From Paenibacillus dendritiformis (GTDB lineage: Bacteria > Bacillota > Bacilli > Paenibacillales > Paenibacillaceae): a DNA stretch of 64,000 nucleotides. The stretch lies in assembly GCF_945605565.1 (NCBI RefSeq), contig NZ_OX216966.1, positions 4,456,001 through 4,520,000 on the forward strand, read 5' to 3'. The translations under genes and the position numbers were made by a program. Shown here one piece after another: positions 6,866 to 15,687 of this stretch; positions within the stretch are counted from its first letter, which is position 1, and every line of letters begins with the position of its first letter. The notes beneath the pieces were generated by a model. That model was not told the origin of the DNA. It saw nothing but the letters and a program-made list of their open reading frames with translations, and made no database searches.

Positions 6866-8013
6866 AGGGAGAATGGCTTGACCTGTCCTTGACGCTGGAA
6901 TCGGTCGTTGCCGTCCATGGCCGGGCCGTACCGGCAGCGAAGGCGGCGACCGGCATCGAAATCCATGCCGATCGGGTGGAAGTGCTGAATCGGGCCGCGT
7001 CCCCGCTTCCGTTCGATCTGAACAAGAAGCATTTGAAGGTCAGACTGGATACGATGCTGGATCATCGCGTGCTGTCCCTGCGGCATAGAAAGGCTCATTC
7101 GATTTTTACGATTCAATCCGCCCTTGCAGGCGCCTTCCGGGATTACTTGACCCTGCACGGCTTTACCCAGATTTTCACACCCAAAATCGTAGCCTCCGGC
7201 ACGGAGGGCGGTTCCAATCTGTTCCCGATCAATTACTTCGAGCATACCGCCTATCTCGCCCAATCTCCCCAGTTCTACAAGCAAATGATGGTGGGCGCCG
7301 GGTATGAGCGGGTCTTCGAGATAGGGCCGGTCTACCGGGCCGAGGAGCATAATACGTCCCGTCACTTGAACGAGTATATTTCGCTGGATGCCGAAGTCGG
7401 ATTTATTCGGTCCGAGGAAGAGCTGATGGACCTGGAGCAGGAACTGCTGAAGCATATGTTCGATACCGTCGCCCGCCAGTGTGAAAATGAGTTCAACCTG
7501 CTCGAAGTCGAACCTCTTGCGCTGACGGCGGACATTCCGCGCATGACCGTTGCCGAAGCCCATCGCATTTTGGAACGGAAATACGGCAAGCTCTCGCCCA
7601 AAGGCGATCTCGATCCGGAAGGGGAACGCCTCCTCTGCCAATACGTTGCGGAGAACAACCGGCCGGGCTTTGTCTTCCTGACCCGCTACCCGCGGGAGAT
7701 TCGTCCGTTGTACGCGATGCCGGCCGCGGATGAAGCGGCATTGACGGCATCCTTCGACTTGCTGATGGGCGGTCTGGAGATTACGACCGGCGGCCAGCGG
7801 ATTCATGAGCTGGATCAGCTCGTCGCCTCGATCCGGAGCCGTGGCCTGAACCCGGAACATTTCGACAGCTATTTGGAGCTGTTCCGGTACGGTATGCCGC
7901 CGCATGGCGGGTTCGCCATCGGGCTGGAGCGGCTGACTTCAAGACTGCTCGGCCTCGGCAATGTGCGGGAAGCCTCCGCCTTCCCGCGCGATCGCAACCG
8001 GCTGACGCCGTAA
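6700..8013 (+). CDS. aspS2: Aspartyl-tRNA synthetase, archaeal/non-discriminating type (AspRS2)
   Basis: 437 residues, the short archaeal-type AspRS lacking the bacterial insertion domain of canonical AspS (about 590). The N-terminal OB-fold (QGWVHGVRHLG, VDVRDRSGIVQ) binds the anticodon. The class II core has motif 2 RAEEHNTSRHLNEY (213-226) and motif 3 GLERLTSRLLGL near the C-terminus. In bacteria this type often charges both tRNA(Asp) and tRNA(Asn), the Asp-tRNA(Asn) then being amidated by GatCAB. Whether this copy discriminates cannot be read with certainty. The ATG at 6700 follows AAGGAGG (6685-6691). Control is by the T-box and possibly by the leader peptide. Confidence 0.93.
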   Translation: MSINKESEVRVLCSTVSRCEGRQVIIQGWVHGVRHLGQVAFVDVRDRSGIVQCVLEGEWLDLSLTLESVVAVHGRAVPAAKAATGIEIHADRVEVLNRAASPLPFDLNKKHLKVRLDTMLDHRVLSLRHRKAHSIFTIQSALAGAFRDYLTLHGFTQIFTPKIVASGTEGGSNLFPINYFEHTAYLAQSPQFYKQMMVGAGYERVFEIGPVYRAEEHNTSRHLNEYISLDAEVGFIRSEEELMDLEQELLKHMFDTVARQCENEFNLLEVEPLALTADIPRMTVAEAHRILERKYGKLSPKGDLDPEGERLLCQYVAENNRPGFVFLTRYPREIRPLYAMPAADEAALTASFDLLMGGLEITTGGQRIHELDQLVASIRSRGLNPEHFDSYLELFRYGMPPHGGFAIGLERLTSRLLGLGNVREASAFPRDRNRLTP

Positions 8014-8025
8014 TGCAGAATGGAC

Positions 8026-8052
8026 AAAGGGTTTCCGTTGCGGAAGCCCTTT
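8026..8052 (+). terminator. Terminator after aspS2
   Basis: A 12-bp stem with one G-T pair and a 3-base loop (8026-8037 with 8041-8052) starts 13 bases after the aspS2 stop; the U-run is short. Confidence 0.6.
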
Positions 8053-8280
8053 GCCCGCTTAAGCCGCCGCAGCGGGACTTCGGAACGGGGCGTCTCGAAG
8101 CGATGGCTGGCTTCCATCGGTTAGAACGCAGGCCGCTCCCCCTCTCAAGGAGTGGGTGGCAATCATGCAGCCTGGGCGCTCGATATGCCATATTCGCAGT
8201 CACCGCCTTACCGCCAAGACGGAGCCGCGAACTTGCCGAATCCGTTCGAAGTTCCTGTAGTCGGCCCTCTCCGTCCCCCG

Positions 8281-8961
8281 CTACTCGCGCGCTTCCTCGC
8301 GTAGCGGCTTGATATGCGCCGGAATGGCGGCATGCCGCGTCTCAATGAACCGGGCCTGAAATGCTCCCCGGTAGGAAAACACGGGCCCAATCAGCGGATT
8401 CGTCACCTCCACCGAGATCCGGTACAGTTGATCATCCTCGTCATACCATTCGCATACATCGGCCGTACCGGTGAACCGGCGCGGGAAGCGGAACTGCAGC
8501 CCGCCTTCATAGAAACGCTGATCGCCCGAGCGGATGCGCAGCCCGCCATTCGCATCCGCAGACAAGGCCAGATCGACCGCCAAATGCTGCTTGTTCCCCA
8601 AATAATCGACCACGCCGTCCCGCTCGCGGCTGAATATCATCGTCGCGTCGAAGCGGCGCGTCCGGTGCGGGAACCGGAAGCTTCGAATCCAGGAGACCGT
8701 CTCCCGCCCGTACCGATCCCGGTACGCATAATTTTCGATCGTGAACGGGACCTGGCAGCCCGCCTGCGGGAACATAATGTGCCGGAACGTGCCGATATGG
8801 AGCGGAACAGCGGCCCATCGCGAATACCATATTTGCTCCATTACGCCTTGGCCGATCGAGGCGATCCCGTCTCGGCTGGAGAAGCCGAAGCGCTCCCGGA
8901 TGCGCGGATGAAGCTTGGCGAACTCGGGACCGAGCGCCCGTTCATAGATCGACGCCGTCAT
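8281..8961 (-). CDS. DUF4166 domain protein
   Basis: 226 residues. SIYERALGPEFAKLHPRIRERFG at the start and the beta-rich remainder match DUF4166, a family of unknown biochemistry. The ATG at 8961 is preferred because GGAGGGAAGG precedes it; an upstream in-frame start has no such support. The start overlaps the end of the DoxX-like gene by 20 bases, indicating translational coupling. It is the third gene of the DCC, DoxX-like, DUF4166 operon, a grouping I associate with redox or lipid-modification proteins, but the function is not established. Confidence 0.82.
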   Translation of the reverse strand: MTASIYERALGPEFAKLHPRIRERFGFSSRDGIASIGQGVMEQIWYSRWAAVPLHIGTFRHIMFPQAGCQVPFTIENYAYRDRYGRETVSWIRSFRFPHRTRRFDATMIFSRERDGVVDYLGNKQHLAVDLALSADANGGLRIRSGDQRFYEGGLQFRFPRRFTGTADVCEWYDEDDQLYRISVEVTNPLIGPVFSYRGAFQARFIETRHAAIPAHIKPLREEARE

Positions 8962-9886
8962 GTGCCTTCCCTCCCTTCGCGGCCTGGGTCGGCGTGCGTG
9001 CGCATCGGCTCGCCTGCGGCAGATCACGGCCGGAGACCGAAGCGATAATGCCGAGTCCGATCATGGCCGTGCTGAGCGTCACCGGATTGAATGGCGCCTT
9101 CAGCAATTCCGGGCTGCCGGCGAGCGCAGCGCAGGCGAGCAGCAGCACCAGGACGGCCTGCCCGCGCCACATCCATGTCTTCCGATGACATGCGGTCGTC
9201 ATCAGGCCGATCCCGATCTCGGCGAAGCCGAGCAGAGTGAGCGCCGGCCTCTCCCATCCCGGGAACAGGCCGGAAGCCTGCAGCAGCGCCAGCTCGCCGG
9301 CTTCGGGATACAGCAGCTTCGGCACCAGCCCCTGCCAGCACCAGAGAAGCGTCAGCAGCAGGACGCTGGCATAATGAATAGCGGCCCGCCCGATACTCGC
9401 GGCAGGCGGAATGCCGCGCTCCAGCCAGATCCGGAGTGCGTCGAAGCTCCAGGCGGTGGCCCAGCCGAACAGCGGCCGGAATACCGTTCGGTCGAACCAC
9501 CTGCCCAGGCGGCCGAGTCTCGTCTCGTAATCATACTGCGTCTCGAAGGAGATCTTTTCCCCTAGCGGAGTATATATCCAATAGCCCCTGCCCTTGCAAA
9601 TGAGCGACAACGCCTGATCGGAGCCGAAGAGGAGGGTGGACATCCTTCTCCCGTCCTCCAGCCGGCGGGCCTTCGTCAATCCCGTCCCTGCAATCGCAAG
9701 GCCGAATCCGATCCGCGTCTCATAGCGGAACCGCTGCGGCTGCTCCTCCTGCTCGCGCGGCAAATACGTAATCCGGCTAAAACGCAAATCCCACTGCTCA
9801 TGCAGCTCCGGCGTCTGCGTATATGCCCATAGCGTGTCCATGTCCGTACGGATCTCAAGCTTCACGTAGATCGGCTTCCTTCGCAT
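8942..9886 (-). CDS. DoxX-like membrane protein with N-terminal SRPBCC-like domain
   Basis: 314 residues in two parts. Residues 1-150 look like a START/SRPBCC ligand-binding domain (IYVKLEIRTDMDTLWAYTQ, ending with the aromatic strand ISFETQYDYE). The remainder has about four hydrophobic helices with the GWERPALTLLGFAEIGIGL pattern of DoxX-like proteins. The ATG at 9886 follows AGAGGAGG and overlaps the stop of the DCC gene by 25 bases. It may bind or move a hydrophobic ligand at the membrane. The C-terminus is basic and low in complexity. Function is unproven. Confidence 0.78.
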   Translation of the reverse strand: MRRKPIYVKLEIRTDMDTLWAYTQTPELHEQWDLRFSRITYLPREQEEQPQRFRYETRIGFGLAIAGTGLTKARRLEDGRRMSTLLFGSDQALSLICKGRGYWIYTPLGEKISFETQYDYETRLGRLGRWFDRTVFRPLFGWATAWSFDALRIWLERGIPPAASIGRAAIHYASVLLLTLLWCWQGLVPKLLYPEAGELALLQASGLFPGWERPALTLLGFAEIGIGLMTTACHRKTWMWRGQAVLVLLLACAALAGSPELLKAPFNPVTLSTAMIGLGIIASVSGRDLPQASRCARTPTQAAKGGKAHDGVDL

Positions 9887-10329
9887 CGCGCGCCAACCTC
9901 CTCTACGGTCTCGATCCACCGGTCCATCATCTCCGGCACAGACAGCAGACAGGCTCCCCGTCTGCCGAACCACCGGTAGCGCCGCGCGGCGATAAAGTCA
10001 TACGCCCAATCCCGAACAGGAGCCGGCACGGCGATGCATCCATACAACAGCCGCCACAGTCCCCCTACCTCGCGGCAGACGCGCAGCGCCGCCTCCGACT
10101 TCGTATAGCAGGCAGCACCCTGCACCATGACGAAGCTGTCCGGCAGACGGCCGGACCTGCCCGCGCGTTCCAGCACATACCGCCCCGCTTCGGATTGAAG
10201 CGCAGCGAACCGGAATCGTCTCTTCGCATCCCGCTTGATCATGAAGCGGGTCAGGCTGTGGCAGAGCAAGCACTCTCCGTCCATCAGCAACAGAACCGGT
10301 TGCCTCGAATTGCTCAGCCTGCTTGTCAT
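9862..10329 (-). CDS. DCC-family thiol-disulfide oxidoreductase (DUF393)
   Basis: 155 residues. The DGECLLCH motif near residue 17 is the D-x-x-C-x-x-C signature of the DCC family, followed by FRFAALQSEAG and a late RRYRWFG typical of the group. The pair of cysteines suggests thiol-disulfide exchange, but substrates are unknown. The ATG at 10329 lies seven bases after GGGAGG; an ATG two codons earlier nearly touches that site. It is the first gene of the three-gene operon running to 8281. Confidence 0.87.
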   Translation of the reverse strand: MTSRLSNSRQPVLLLMDGECLLCHSLTRFMIKRDAKRRFRFAALQSEAGRYVLERAGRSGRLPDSFVMVQGAACYTKSEAALRVCREVGGLWRLLYGCIAVPAPVRDWAYDFIAARRYRWFGRRGACLLSVPEMMDRWIETVEEVGARCEGSRST

Positions 10330-10413
10330 GCGCATCCCTCCCTTTCCCCTCTAATTGTAGCGAGGGAGGGGCCGCTCCGATAAGTTCCAACTAGGATAGA
10401 ACCAAATGACAAT

Positions 10414-10438
10414 AGGGTACTACGCAACGTAGTACCCT
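10414..10438. terminator. Hairpin between the DCC operon and the two-component operon
   Basis: A perfect 11-bp inverted repeat with a 3-base loop lies 54 bases after the response-regulator stop on the minus strand. The T-run is weak. It may be a terminator or an operator for the DCC operon. Confidence 0.55.
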
Positions 10439-10491
10439 GAGTCTCGAGTCATATTCATATGAATTGATGAAGCTTGCGCCTGACTTCCGGG

Positions 10492-11127
10492 CTAATCTCG
10501 GTCTCCAAGGAACAGCCCTTTCCGCCTTATTTTCTTGACGGCCTCTTTGCTGCTGCGCACGCCGAGCTTCTTCAATATTTTATTCACCTGATTCTTCAAG
10601 GTGCTCTCGGCTTTGTACAGCTTTTGCTCGATCTGCGGGTGCGTATAGCCCGCCTCGATCAGATCGAACACTTCCCGCTCCGCGGCGGTCAGCCTCTTCA
10701 ACTGTTCATCACGCTTCAGTCGGGCGTAATCCTTCAGCAGCGCCTCCATCGGCCCGGGATGACGGTGCGCGCTGCGGATCGCATGCGGGAGCGCTTCGAA
10801 GTTGATCTTCTCGATATAATTGACCGCCCCCGCCGTGAAGGACTGCGTCATAACGCGTTCATCAGCGACAGAGGTCAGCATAATAATCTTGGCCTCACTG
10901 ATCTCATGAATCTCTACCGCGGCATAAACGCCCTCGAGCGGCTTATCGCCGAGCTGGATATCCATGAGCACGACATCGCAGGCCAGCGTCCGGGCGAGCC
11001 GTATGCCTTCTTCGGCCCCCGTGGCGGCCCCGATGACGAGGATGTCCTCTTCCTGATTAAGGTATGAGGTCATCGCTTTAATCCAATCGGGATCATCCTC
11101 GACCAGAAGCACCTTAATCGGATTCAT
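10492..11127 (-). CDS. Response regulator, NarL/LuxR-type
   Basis: 211 residues. The receiver domain shows VLLVEDDPDW, the phosphoryl-acceptor Asp in VVLMDIQLG, the switch Thr in IIMLTS and the late Lys in YIEKIN. The C-terminal helix-turn-helix has LTAAEREVFDLIEAGYTHPQIEQKL and STLKNQVNKILKKLGVRSS. The ATG at 11127 follows GGAGGG and overlaps the kinase stop by 14 bases, so the pair is translationally coupled. Targets are unknown. Confidence 0.92.
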   Translation of the reverse strand: MNPIKVLLVEDDPDWIKAMTSYLNQEEDILVIGAATGAEEGIRLARTLACDVVLMDIQLGDKPLEGVYAAVEIHEISEAKIIMLTSVADERVMTQSFTAGAVNYIEKINFEALPHAIRSAHRHPGPMEALLKDYARLKRDEQLKRLTAAEREVFDLIEAGYTHPQIEQKLYKAESTLKNQVNKILKKLGVRSSKEAVKKIRRKGLFLGDRD

Positions 11128-12493
11128 GACGGTTCCCTCCATTCCTGCTGATGGTTGCGCGGCGCGGAAATTGCAGCGTTACGCAAGTGCCTTCGCCTTC
11201 CTTGCTCGCGATATGTACGTCTCCCCCGCTTTTCTGCATCACATTGTACACATAGGACAGACCGAGACCGAAATTGTACCTATGCCCCTTCGTGCTGTAA
11301 AACGGTTCGAAGCCGCGCGCTAGCTGCTCCCGGTTCATACCTGTCCCGGTATCCTGAACCGACAAGCGCACCCCTTGCGGACTGTCCTCGATCTTGATGC
11401 GTATGGCTCCGCCGTCCGGCATCGCCTCAACAGCGTTCCGCAGCAGATTCCCAAGCGCCTCTGTCATATGAACGGCATCGCAGAGAACGAGGGGACGGCA
11501 GGCATAGTCCGTATCGGCCGCGATATGGCGGCTTGCGAACAGCAGCTCATGCTCTGCCAAGCTTGTTTCGGCAAGCCGATCGAGCCGGCAGGGCTCCTCC
11601 CGCAGTACGACATCCTTCATCTGGCTGTGGATCCGTGTCACCATTGCCAGCATATGCTCCGCTGCGCGGGAGATAATCTCCAGATGCTGGCGCGACGGCT
11701 CGTCCTCTTCCGGGAGCGCGCGCCTCAAGCTTTCCGAACTGATGGCGATCTTGCCGATTTCATTCTTGATCGTATGATTCAGCAGAGCCGTTCCCGAGCT
11801 GACCGCTTGCATCGTGCTCTCCAGCGGGTCCCGCTCGAAGCGCAGCCTGACGCTCAGCACGCCGTACAGAAAGGAACAGAGCAGCCCCAACGCCAACGAA
11901 TAGATGATAAACACCGAGATATAACGAAAAAAATCAATCTCCAGCCCAATCGCATTCGCCACATTGATGAACGCCAGTACCGCCAATATCGTCGGTACGA
12001 CAATGAGCGTCACGATCAAGCGGCTGCGCTTTTTCCTCCGATCCGTCTCCTTCCACAAGGAAGCAACAAGCCAATAGCAGGACAGCAAATAATAGGGCCC
12101 GGTCCAGACAAGAAGCAGACGGAAGTCCAGTGCCAGCACCGGATGGAAAGGCGTGACTGCCAGCATCACCGCGACGGGCAGCAGAAGCAGCCATTTCATC
12201 ATCCGGCGCGTCCTGGCCTGCGGGAATCGCTCCGCGTACACCATGCTGAACACGAGCACTCCGTAAGGGGTCAGCGTCTGATTCAGGAACTGCAGCGCAC
12301 CGGACCAGCCGGGAAGTCCGTTCTCCGCCAGTATTTCCGCCAGCCCGCCGATGGACGCGCTAATCAGGAAGACAGCGGCCCAGCGATTCGTCTCGCTGCG
12401 GGGATGATTCCCTAAGAGGATGATCGCCGCCGTCAGCAGCGACAAAAAATAATGCAGCATAGCATCCCGTCCCGTAAACTTCTGTTCGAGCAT
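11114..12493 (-). CDS. Membrane sensor histidine kinase
   Basis: 459 residues. Roughly the first 230 hold about seven hydrophobic helices with little extracellular loop, suggesting a membrane-sensing 7TM-type input. The dimerisation histidine is in LNHTIKNEIGKI. The HATPase part follows, with NLLRNAVEAM, DTGTGM and the G2 box NFGLGLSYVYNVM. Its partner is the overlapping NarL-type regulator. The chosen ATG at 12493 has a weak ribosome site; an alternative ATG eleven codons on would not change the domains. The signal is unknown. Confidence 0.9.
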   Translation of the reverse strand: MLEQKFTGRDAMLHYFLSLLTAAIILLGNHPRSETNRWAAVFLISASIGGLAEILAENGLPGWSGALQFLNQTLTPYGVLVFSMVYAERFPQARTRRMMKWLLLLPVAVMLAVTPFHPVLALDFRLLLVWTGPYYLLSCYWLVASLWKETDRRKKRSRLIVTLIVVPTILAVLAFINVANAIGLEIDFFRYISVFIIYSLALGLLCSFLYGVLSVRLRFERDPLESTMQAVSSGTALLNHTIKNEIGKIAISSESLRRALPEEDEPSRQHLEIISRAAEHMLAMVTRIHSQMKDVVLREEPCRLDRLAETSLAEHELLFASRHIAADTDYACRPLVLCDAVHMTEALGNLLRNAVEAMPDGGAIRIKIEDSPQGVRLSVQDTGTGMNREQLARGFEPFYSTKGHRYNFGLGLSYVYNVMQKSGGDVHIASKEGEGTCVTLQFPRRATISRNGGNRHESD

Positions 12494-12531
12494 GCACCGG
12501 ACAAGCTTCGGCCGATCGACAATTACAATGA

Positions 12532-13152
12532 TTAAGGCGCTGTTCCGAAAATGCTCTTATAAATCGATACGATCTCCTTCAATACGTCCAACGAATCTAT
12601 TGTATTGCCCACTTGCAAGGCATGATTCCCGTTAGGGACCGGAACGATCCGCATCTGCTCCAATCCGGCAATCGCCTGCACGCTCTCGCTGCTGAAAACC
12701 GTATCTGCGGTCCCATATATTACGGCTCCGCTGGAGCGCTGGATATACGGAACCGTATCATCCAGCGGCGTAAGATAGATGTGCCGGATCGCATCGCTGT
12801 TGATACGCTCGGCCACTTGACCGGCAATGATGGTGCCCAAGCTTTTGCTGACGAAGATGAGTCGATCATAATTGCCGCGGAGGTGGTCGATCGCCGCCTG
12901 CGCTTCCGCCACGACAATAGGGAGCTGATCCAATGTCAGGTCAGTTCGCGCGCTCTGATAGCCGTATTCCAGCAGCAATACGTCCAGCTTATTCTCCAAG
13001 GCGCTGCTGCAGGCGTAATGCAATAACGGCATCTCGCAGGAATACTGCATGCCCGGGAAGCCGACCACCAGCGTATCCGAATCATTTCTGAAAAACTTAT
13101 GCCTCGCTTCTCTGCCCCATTCCGACGGACAAGTGACAAAGCTCATGTTCAT
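12532..13152 (-). CDS. Small alpha/beta hydrolase-fold protein
   Basis: 206 residues. A beta strand leads to FVSKSLGT, the probable nucleophile elbow with serine at about 103, and a histidine lies in VPNGNHALQVG near the C-terminus. The family resembles uncharacterised bacterial alpha/beta hydrolases; the substrate is unknown. The ATG at 13152 sits seven bases after AGGGGG. It is 20 bases downstream of the S66 peptidase stop on the same strand, so the two are probably cotranscribed. Confidence 0.75.
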   Translation of the reverse strand: MNMSFVTCPSEWGREARHKFFRNDSDTLVVGFPGMQYSCEMPLLHYACSSALENKLDVLLLEYGYQSARTDLTLDQLPIVVAEAQAAIDHLRGNYDRLIFVSKSLGTIIAGQVAERINSDAIRHIYLTPLDDTVPYIQRSSGAVIYGTADTVFSSESVQAIAGLEQMRIVPVPNGNHALQVGNTIDSLDVLKEIVSIYKSIFGTAP

Positions 13153-13172
13153 CTCCATTCCCCCTCTGCTTG

Positions 13173-14186
13173 CTAAGTAAAATATTGCACAACCGTGCCT
13201 TGTCCCTGCGCTGCTTCGACCACGGCATATGCCCCGTTAATGAATGTCATCTGCGGCGGAACATGTCCGCAATCGATATCATACACAACGGGAATGTGAA
13301 GCTCCTCGGACAGCTCGCGGTACACATCTTCCGCCGTATAGTTGTCGACCGGATGATTGGCGGCGCTTCGGCCGAACAGGATGCCGGAACAGTGATCGAA
13401 CCAGCCGGCCAACTTCATGTGAATGAGCGAACGGCGCAGATCCGCCGCTGACAGCTCGCAGTTTTCCAAATACCAAATGACCGGTTCGCCGCTCGCATAC
13501 TGATTTCTGAAGCGATGGACATCGCCATATGGTGTTCCGATCAGATGCCGTATAACATCGATGCAGCCGCCGAGCAAGCGGCCTTCCATTTTTTCTTCCC
13601 GGTTCGAGACGGTTCTCCAAGCCGTGGACTCGGTCAAATGAAACACGCATGGCGTCGGGTTGGCATGATCCCACTTTGCCTGATAAGCGGCAGAAGACTG
13701 CTGGCGGACGGAGGCTCCGGCCGGCGTCGATAAGACCGACTTCCACATGGCCGTCGTGTCGTCGGAATATTCACCCCGCATGTCTGCCAGATTGGGACCA
13801 TGCGCCGTCGCGATCCCGGTTCGCAGCGTCAGGGCCAGCAGCAGCACGCTCGTATCCGAGTAGCCGAGCACCCATTTGGCCTTCGCCTGGTCATAATCAA
13901 TCTGATCCACGATCTCAATGAGCAGTTCGCCGCCCCAAGGCGGAATGATGATGCCGATCTCGTCGTCCTGCATCATCCGGTTGAACTCCTCGGCCCGCTG
14001 CCGGGCAGGGGCCGACTTGGCTTTGTCCTGGGTCCATACGGTATCTCCCCATACGACCCGGTAGCCTTGCTTCTCCATGCGGGCCTGCGCTTGATGAAGG
14101 AGCTCATGCAGTGCTGCCGGCACGCCCGAAGATGGCGCCGTTACGCCAATCGTGCTAGTGTCCCTTAATGACGGATATGTAATCAT
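13173..14186 (-). CDS. S66-family peptidase (LD-carboxypeptidase / MccF-like)
   Basis: 337 residues. Hallmarks are the N-terminal TIGVTAPSSG, IIIPPWGGE, the catalytic serine in LGYSDTSVLL, the glutamate in IWYLENCELS and the histidine in DIDCGHVPPQ. S66 enzymes cut L,D-bonds in recycled murein tetrapeptides, or, as MccF, cleave the amide of microcin C-like aminoacyl nucleotides and give immunity. The GG loop and long C-terminal domain look closer to MccF-type members, but this needs a tree. It is cytosolic. Confidence 0.88.
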   Translation of the reverse strand: MITYPSLRDTSTIGVTAPSSGVPAALHELLHQAQARMEKQGYRVVWGDTVWTQDKAKSAPARQRAEEFNRMMQDDEIGIIIPPWGGELLIEIVDQIDYDQAKAKWVLGYSDTSVLLLALTLRTGIATAHGPNLADMRGEYSDDTTAMWKSVLSTPAGASVRQQSSAAYQAKWDHANPTPCVFHLTESTAWRTVSNREEKMEGRLLGGCIDVIRHLIGTPYGDVHRFRNQYASGEPVIWYLENCELSAADLRRSLIHMKLAGWFDHCSGILFGRSAANHPVDNYTAEDVYRELSEELHIPVVYDIDCGHVPPQMTFINGAYAVVEAAQGQGTVVQYFT

Positions 14187-14332
14187 TCCATTTCCCCCTG
14201 TCTATATGGTCTTGAACATGAGGCCCTGTTCCCGCTTGACTGCGAAAGAGTTTAGTTTGTTTCGAATCTGTTATTGCAAGCGACGCGGCGTCATTTTGTA
14301 TCATAAGCTGTGATTGGAAAATTGAGGAGTGG

Positions 14333-15007
14333 ATGAAGATGAAGAAATTATACGCCATTGCGCTCGTCTTGGCCATACTGGGATTAGCCGGATGCGGACA
14401 TCGAAATGGAGAAGAAGGGGATCGGCATGCCGCCGATCTCGAAGGCATCGAAGTGATTCAGATTGATCACGGGAGCACGACTCTGCATCTGGAGTCTGCG
14501 GATATCGATTCGCTGGAGGCGTCGCTGCTGCGTTACGACAACGGTCCGGGCATCATCCTCAACAAAGGAAAGCACAGCCTGTCGATCGGACTCCAGAGCA
14601 GCTTCTTCCGCATTTTCAACCTCGGCATGATGCCGCAGCTTAAGGTTCGCATTCCGAACGGCTATGGCGGCCAAATTATTATCCAGGGAACATCGGGCAG
14701 CGTCCACGCCAGCAGCTTGGATACCGAGGATCTCCGGATTACCGGCAAAAGCGGGAGCATCACGCTTGATTTTGCGGATTTCCACAGCAATGTCAGCGTG
14801 TCGACCGCGAGCGGCCATGTGAAGCTGGATGTGAATTCCCCGGATCCTGACCTCCGTCTCAAGCTGCGTTCAGGCAGCGGAAGCCATTCTGTCGCGATCC
14901 CGCTCCAGGAGCACCGGCAGAGCAAGGGCAGGACCGAGGGAACCGCGGGAAGCGGGGCTCATGAGATAAGCATTAAGACGGGTTCAGGCCATATTTCCGT
15001 CCAATAA
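14333..15007 (+). CDS. Lipoprotein with DUF4097-like beta-repeat domain
   Basis: 224 residues. A short hydrophobic signal ends in the lipobox LGLAGC, so the protein should be lipid-anchored outside the membrane. The rest is a right-handed beta-type repeat (GTSGSVHASSLDTEDLRITGKSG, TASGHVKLDV, TGSGHISV) seen in DUF4097 putative adhesin proteins. Two in-frame ATGs (14333 and 14339) follow AGGAG; the second has better spacing. It is monocistronic and ends at a shared terminator. Confidence 0.8.
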   Translation: MKMKKLYAIALVLAILGLAGCGHRNGEEGDRHAADLEGIEVIQIDHGSTTLHLESADIDSLEASLLRYDNGPGIILNKGKHSLSIGLQSSFFRIFNLGMMPQLKVRIPNGYGGQIIIQGTSGSVHASSLDTEDLRITGKSGSITLDFADFHSNVSVSTASGHVKLDVNSPDPDLRLKLRSGSGSHSVAIPLQEHRQSKGRTEGTAGSGAHEISIKTGSGHISVQ

Positions 15008-15014
15008 ATGAAGC

Positions 15015-15079
15015 GAAGCCCTTCCGCGCATACGATGACTCGCGCCTTCCTTCTCCGAGTCCTTGCAAAGAAGGGCTTC
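15015..15079. terminator. Bidirectional long-loop terminator
   Basis: A 10-bp inverted repeat (15015-15024 with 15070-15079), with TTTAT on the plus side, lies between converging genes ending at 15007 and 15089. Confidence 0.6.
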
Positions 15080-15088
15080 TTTATACCG

Positions 15089-15598
15089 TTATTTCTCATG
15101 CTCCAACAACTTCTTCAGCTTGCGCTCGTTAATCCCGCCCTGCATGAATTGGAATCGCATCCCGCTTAACCGCTGTGCACGGTCGATGATCTGCCCCAGA
15201 TGGTATCCGGTATGCTCTACCAAGTGATAGACGTCCGCCATATCCAGCCGCTCCACATCGTGTTCAGCCGCCAGATGCCGGGATATTAGCCGCTTCCACT
15301 CGCCGAACGTCTTCGCCGCCCGGCTCCTCAGTTCAGTCACGTCGATGCCCTCATCCGGAAAATAGCTCTCTATGCCGCCAGCTGCTATAGGGCCAAGATA
15401 CGAATACCGATCAATATGGCGCCGGATATGCTCGCCAATATGAAGCACGATGCCGCCAATGGAATTGGAATGCCCGGATTCCTTAAGCCATACGTCTTCG
15501 GTGCTTAGCGAACGCAGAACCGCATCCAGCTTCGGTGCGTAATGATCGCACATGCGATGCAGTGATATGCGAATGAAGTTGCGATGGGCATCCTCCAT
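15089..15598 (-). CDS. DinB-superfamily protein (DUF1572-like)
   Basis: 169 residues, a four-helix DinB-like fold. Metal-binding histidines are expected in IGGIVLHIGEHIRRH and VYHLVEHTGYHLGQI. Members include metal-dependent thiol transferases and damage-induced proteins of unknown reaction. The ATG at 15598 follows GGAGGGG at five bases. It stands alone on the minus strand, downstream of pgsA. Confidence 0.85.
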   Translation of the reverse strand: MEDAHRNFIRISLHRMCDHYAPKLDAVLRSLSTEDVWLKESGHSNSIGGIVLHIGEHIRRHIDRYSYLGPIAAGGIESYFPDEGIDVTELRSRAAKTFGEWKRLISRHLAAEHDVERLDMADVYHLVEHTGYHLGQIIDRAQRLSGMRFQFMQGGINERKLKKLLEHEK

Positions 15599-15687
15599 CG
15601 AAACCCCTCCTATCGAGATATTCAGAGTATTTGCGTTCCCTTATGCTCTCATTGCAAATCCGCTATCGAAGGAATCGTGCATCGAAT

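Noticed and set aside
6862..7905. Long open frame (347 codons) antisense to aspS2
   Set aside because: It mirrors the codon pattern of the clear synthetase gene, has no ribosome site and no recognisable domain.
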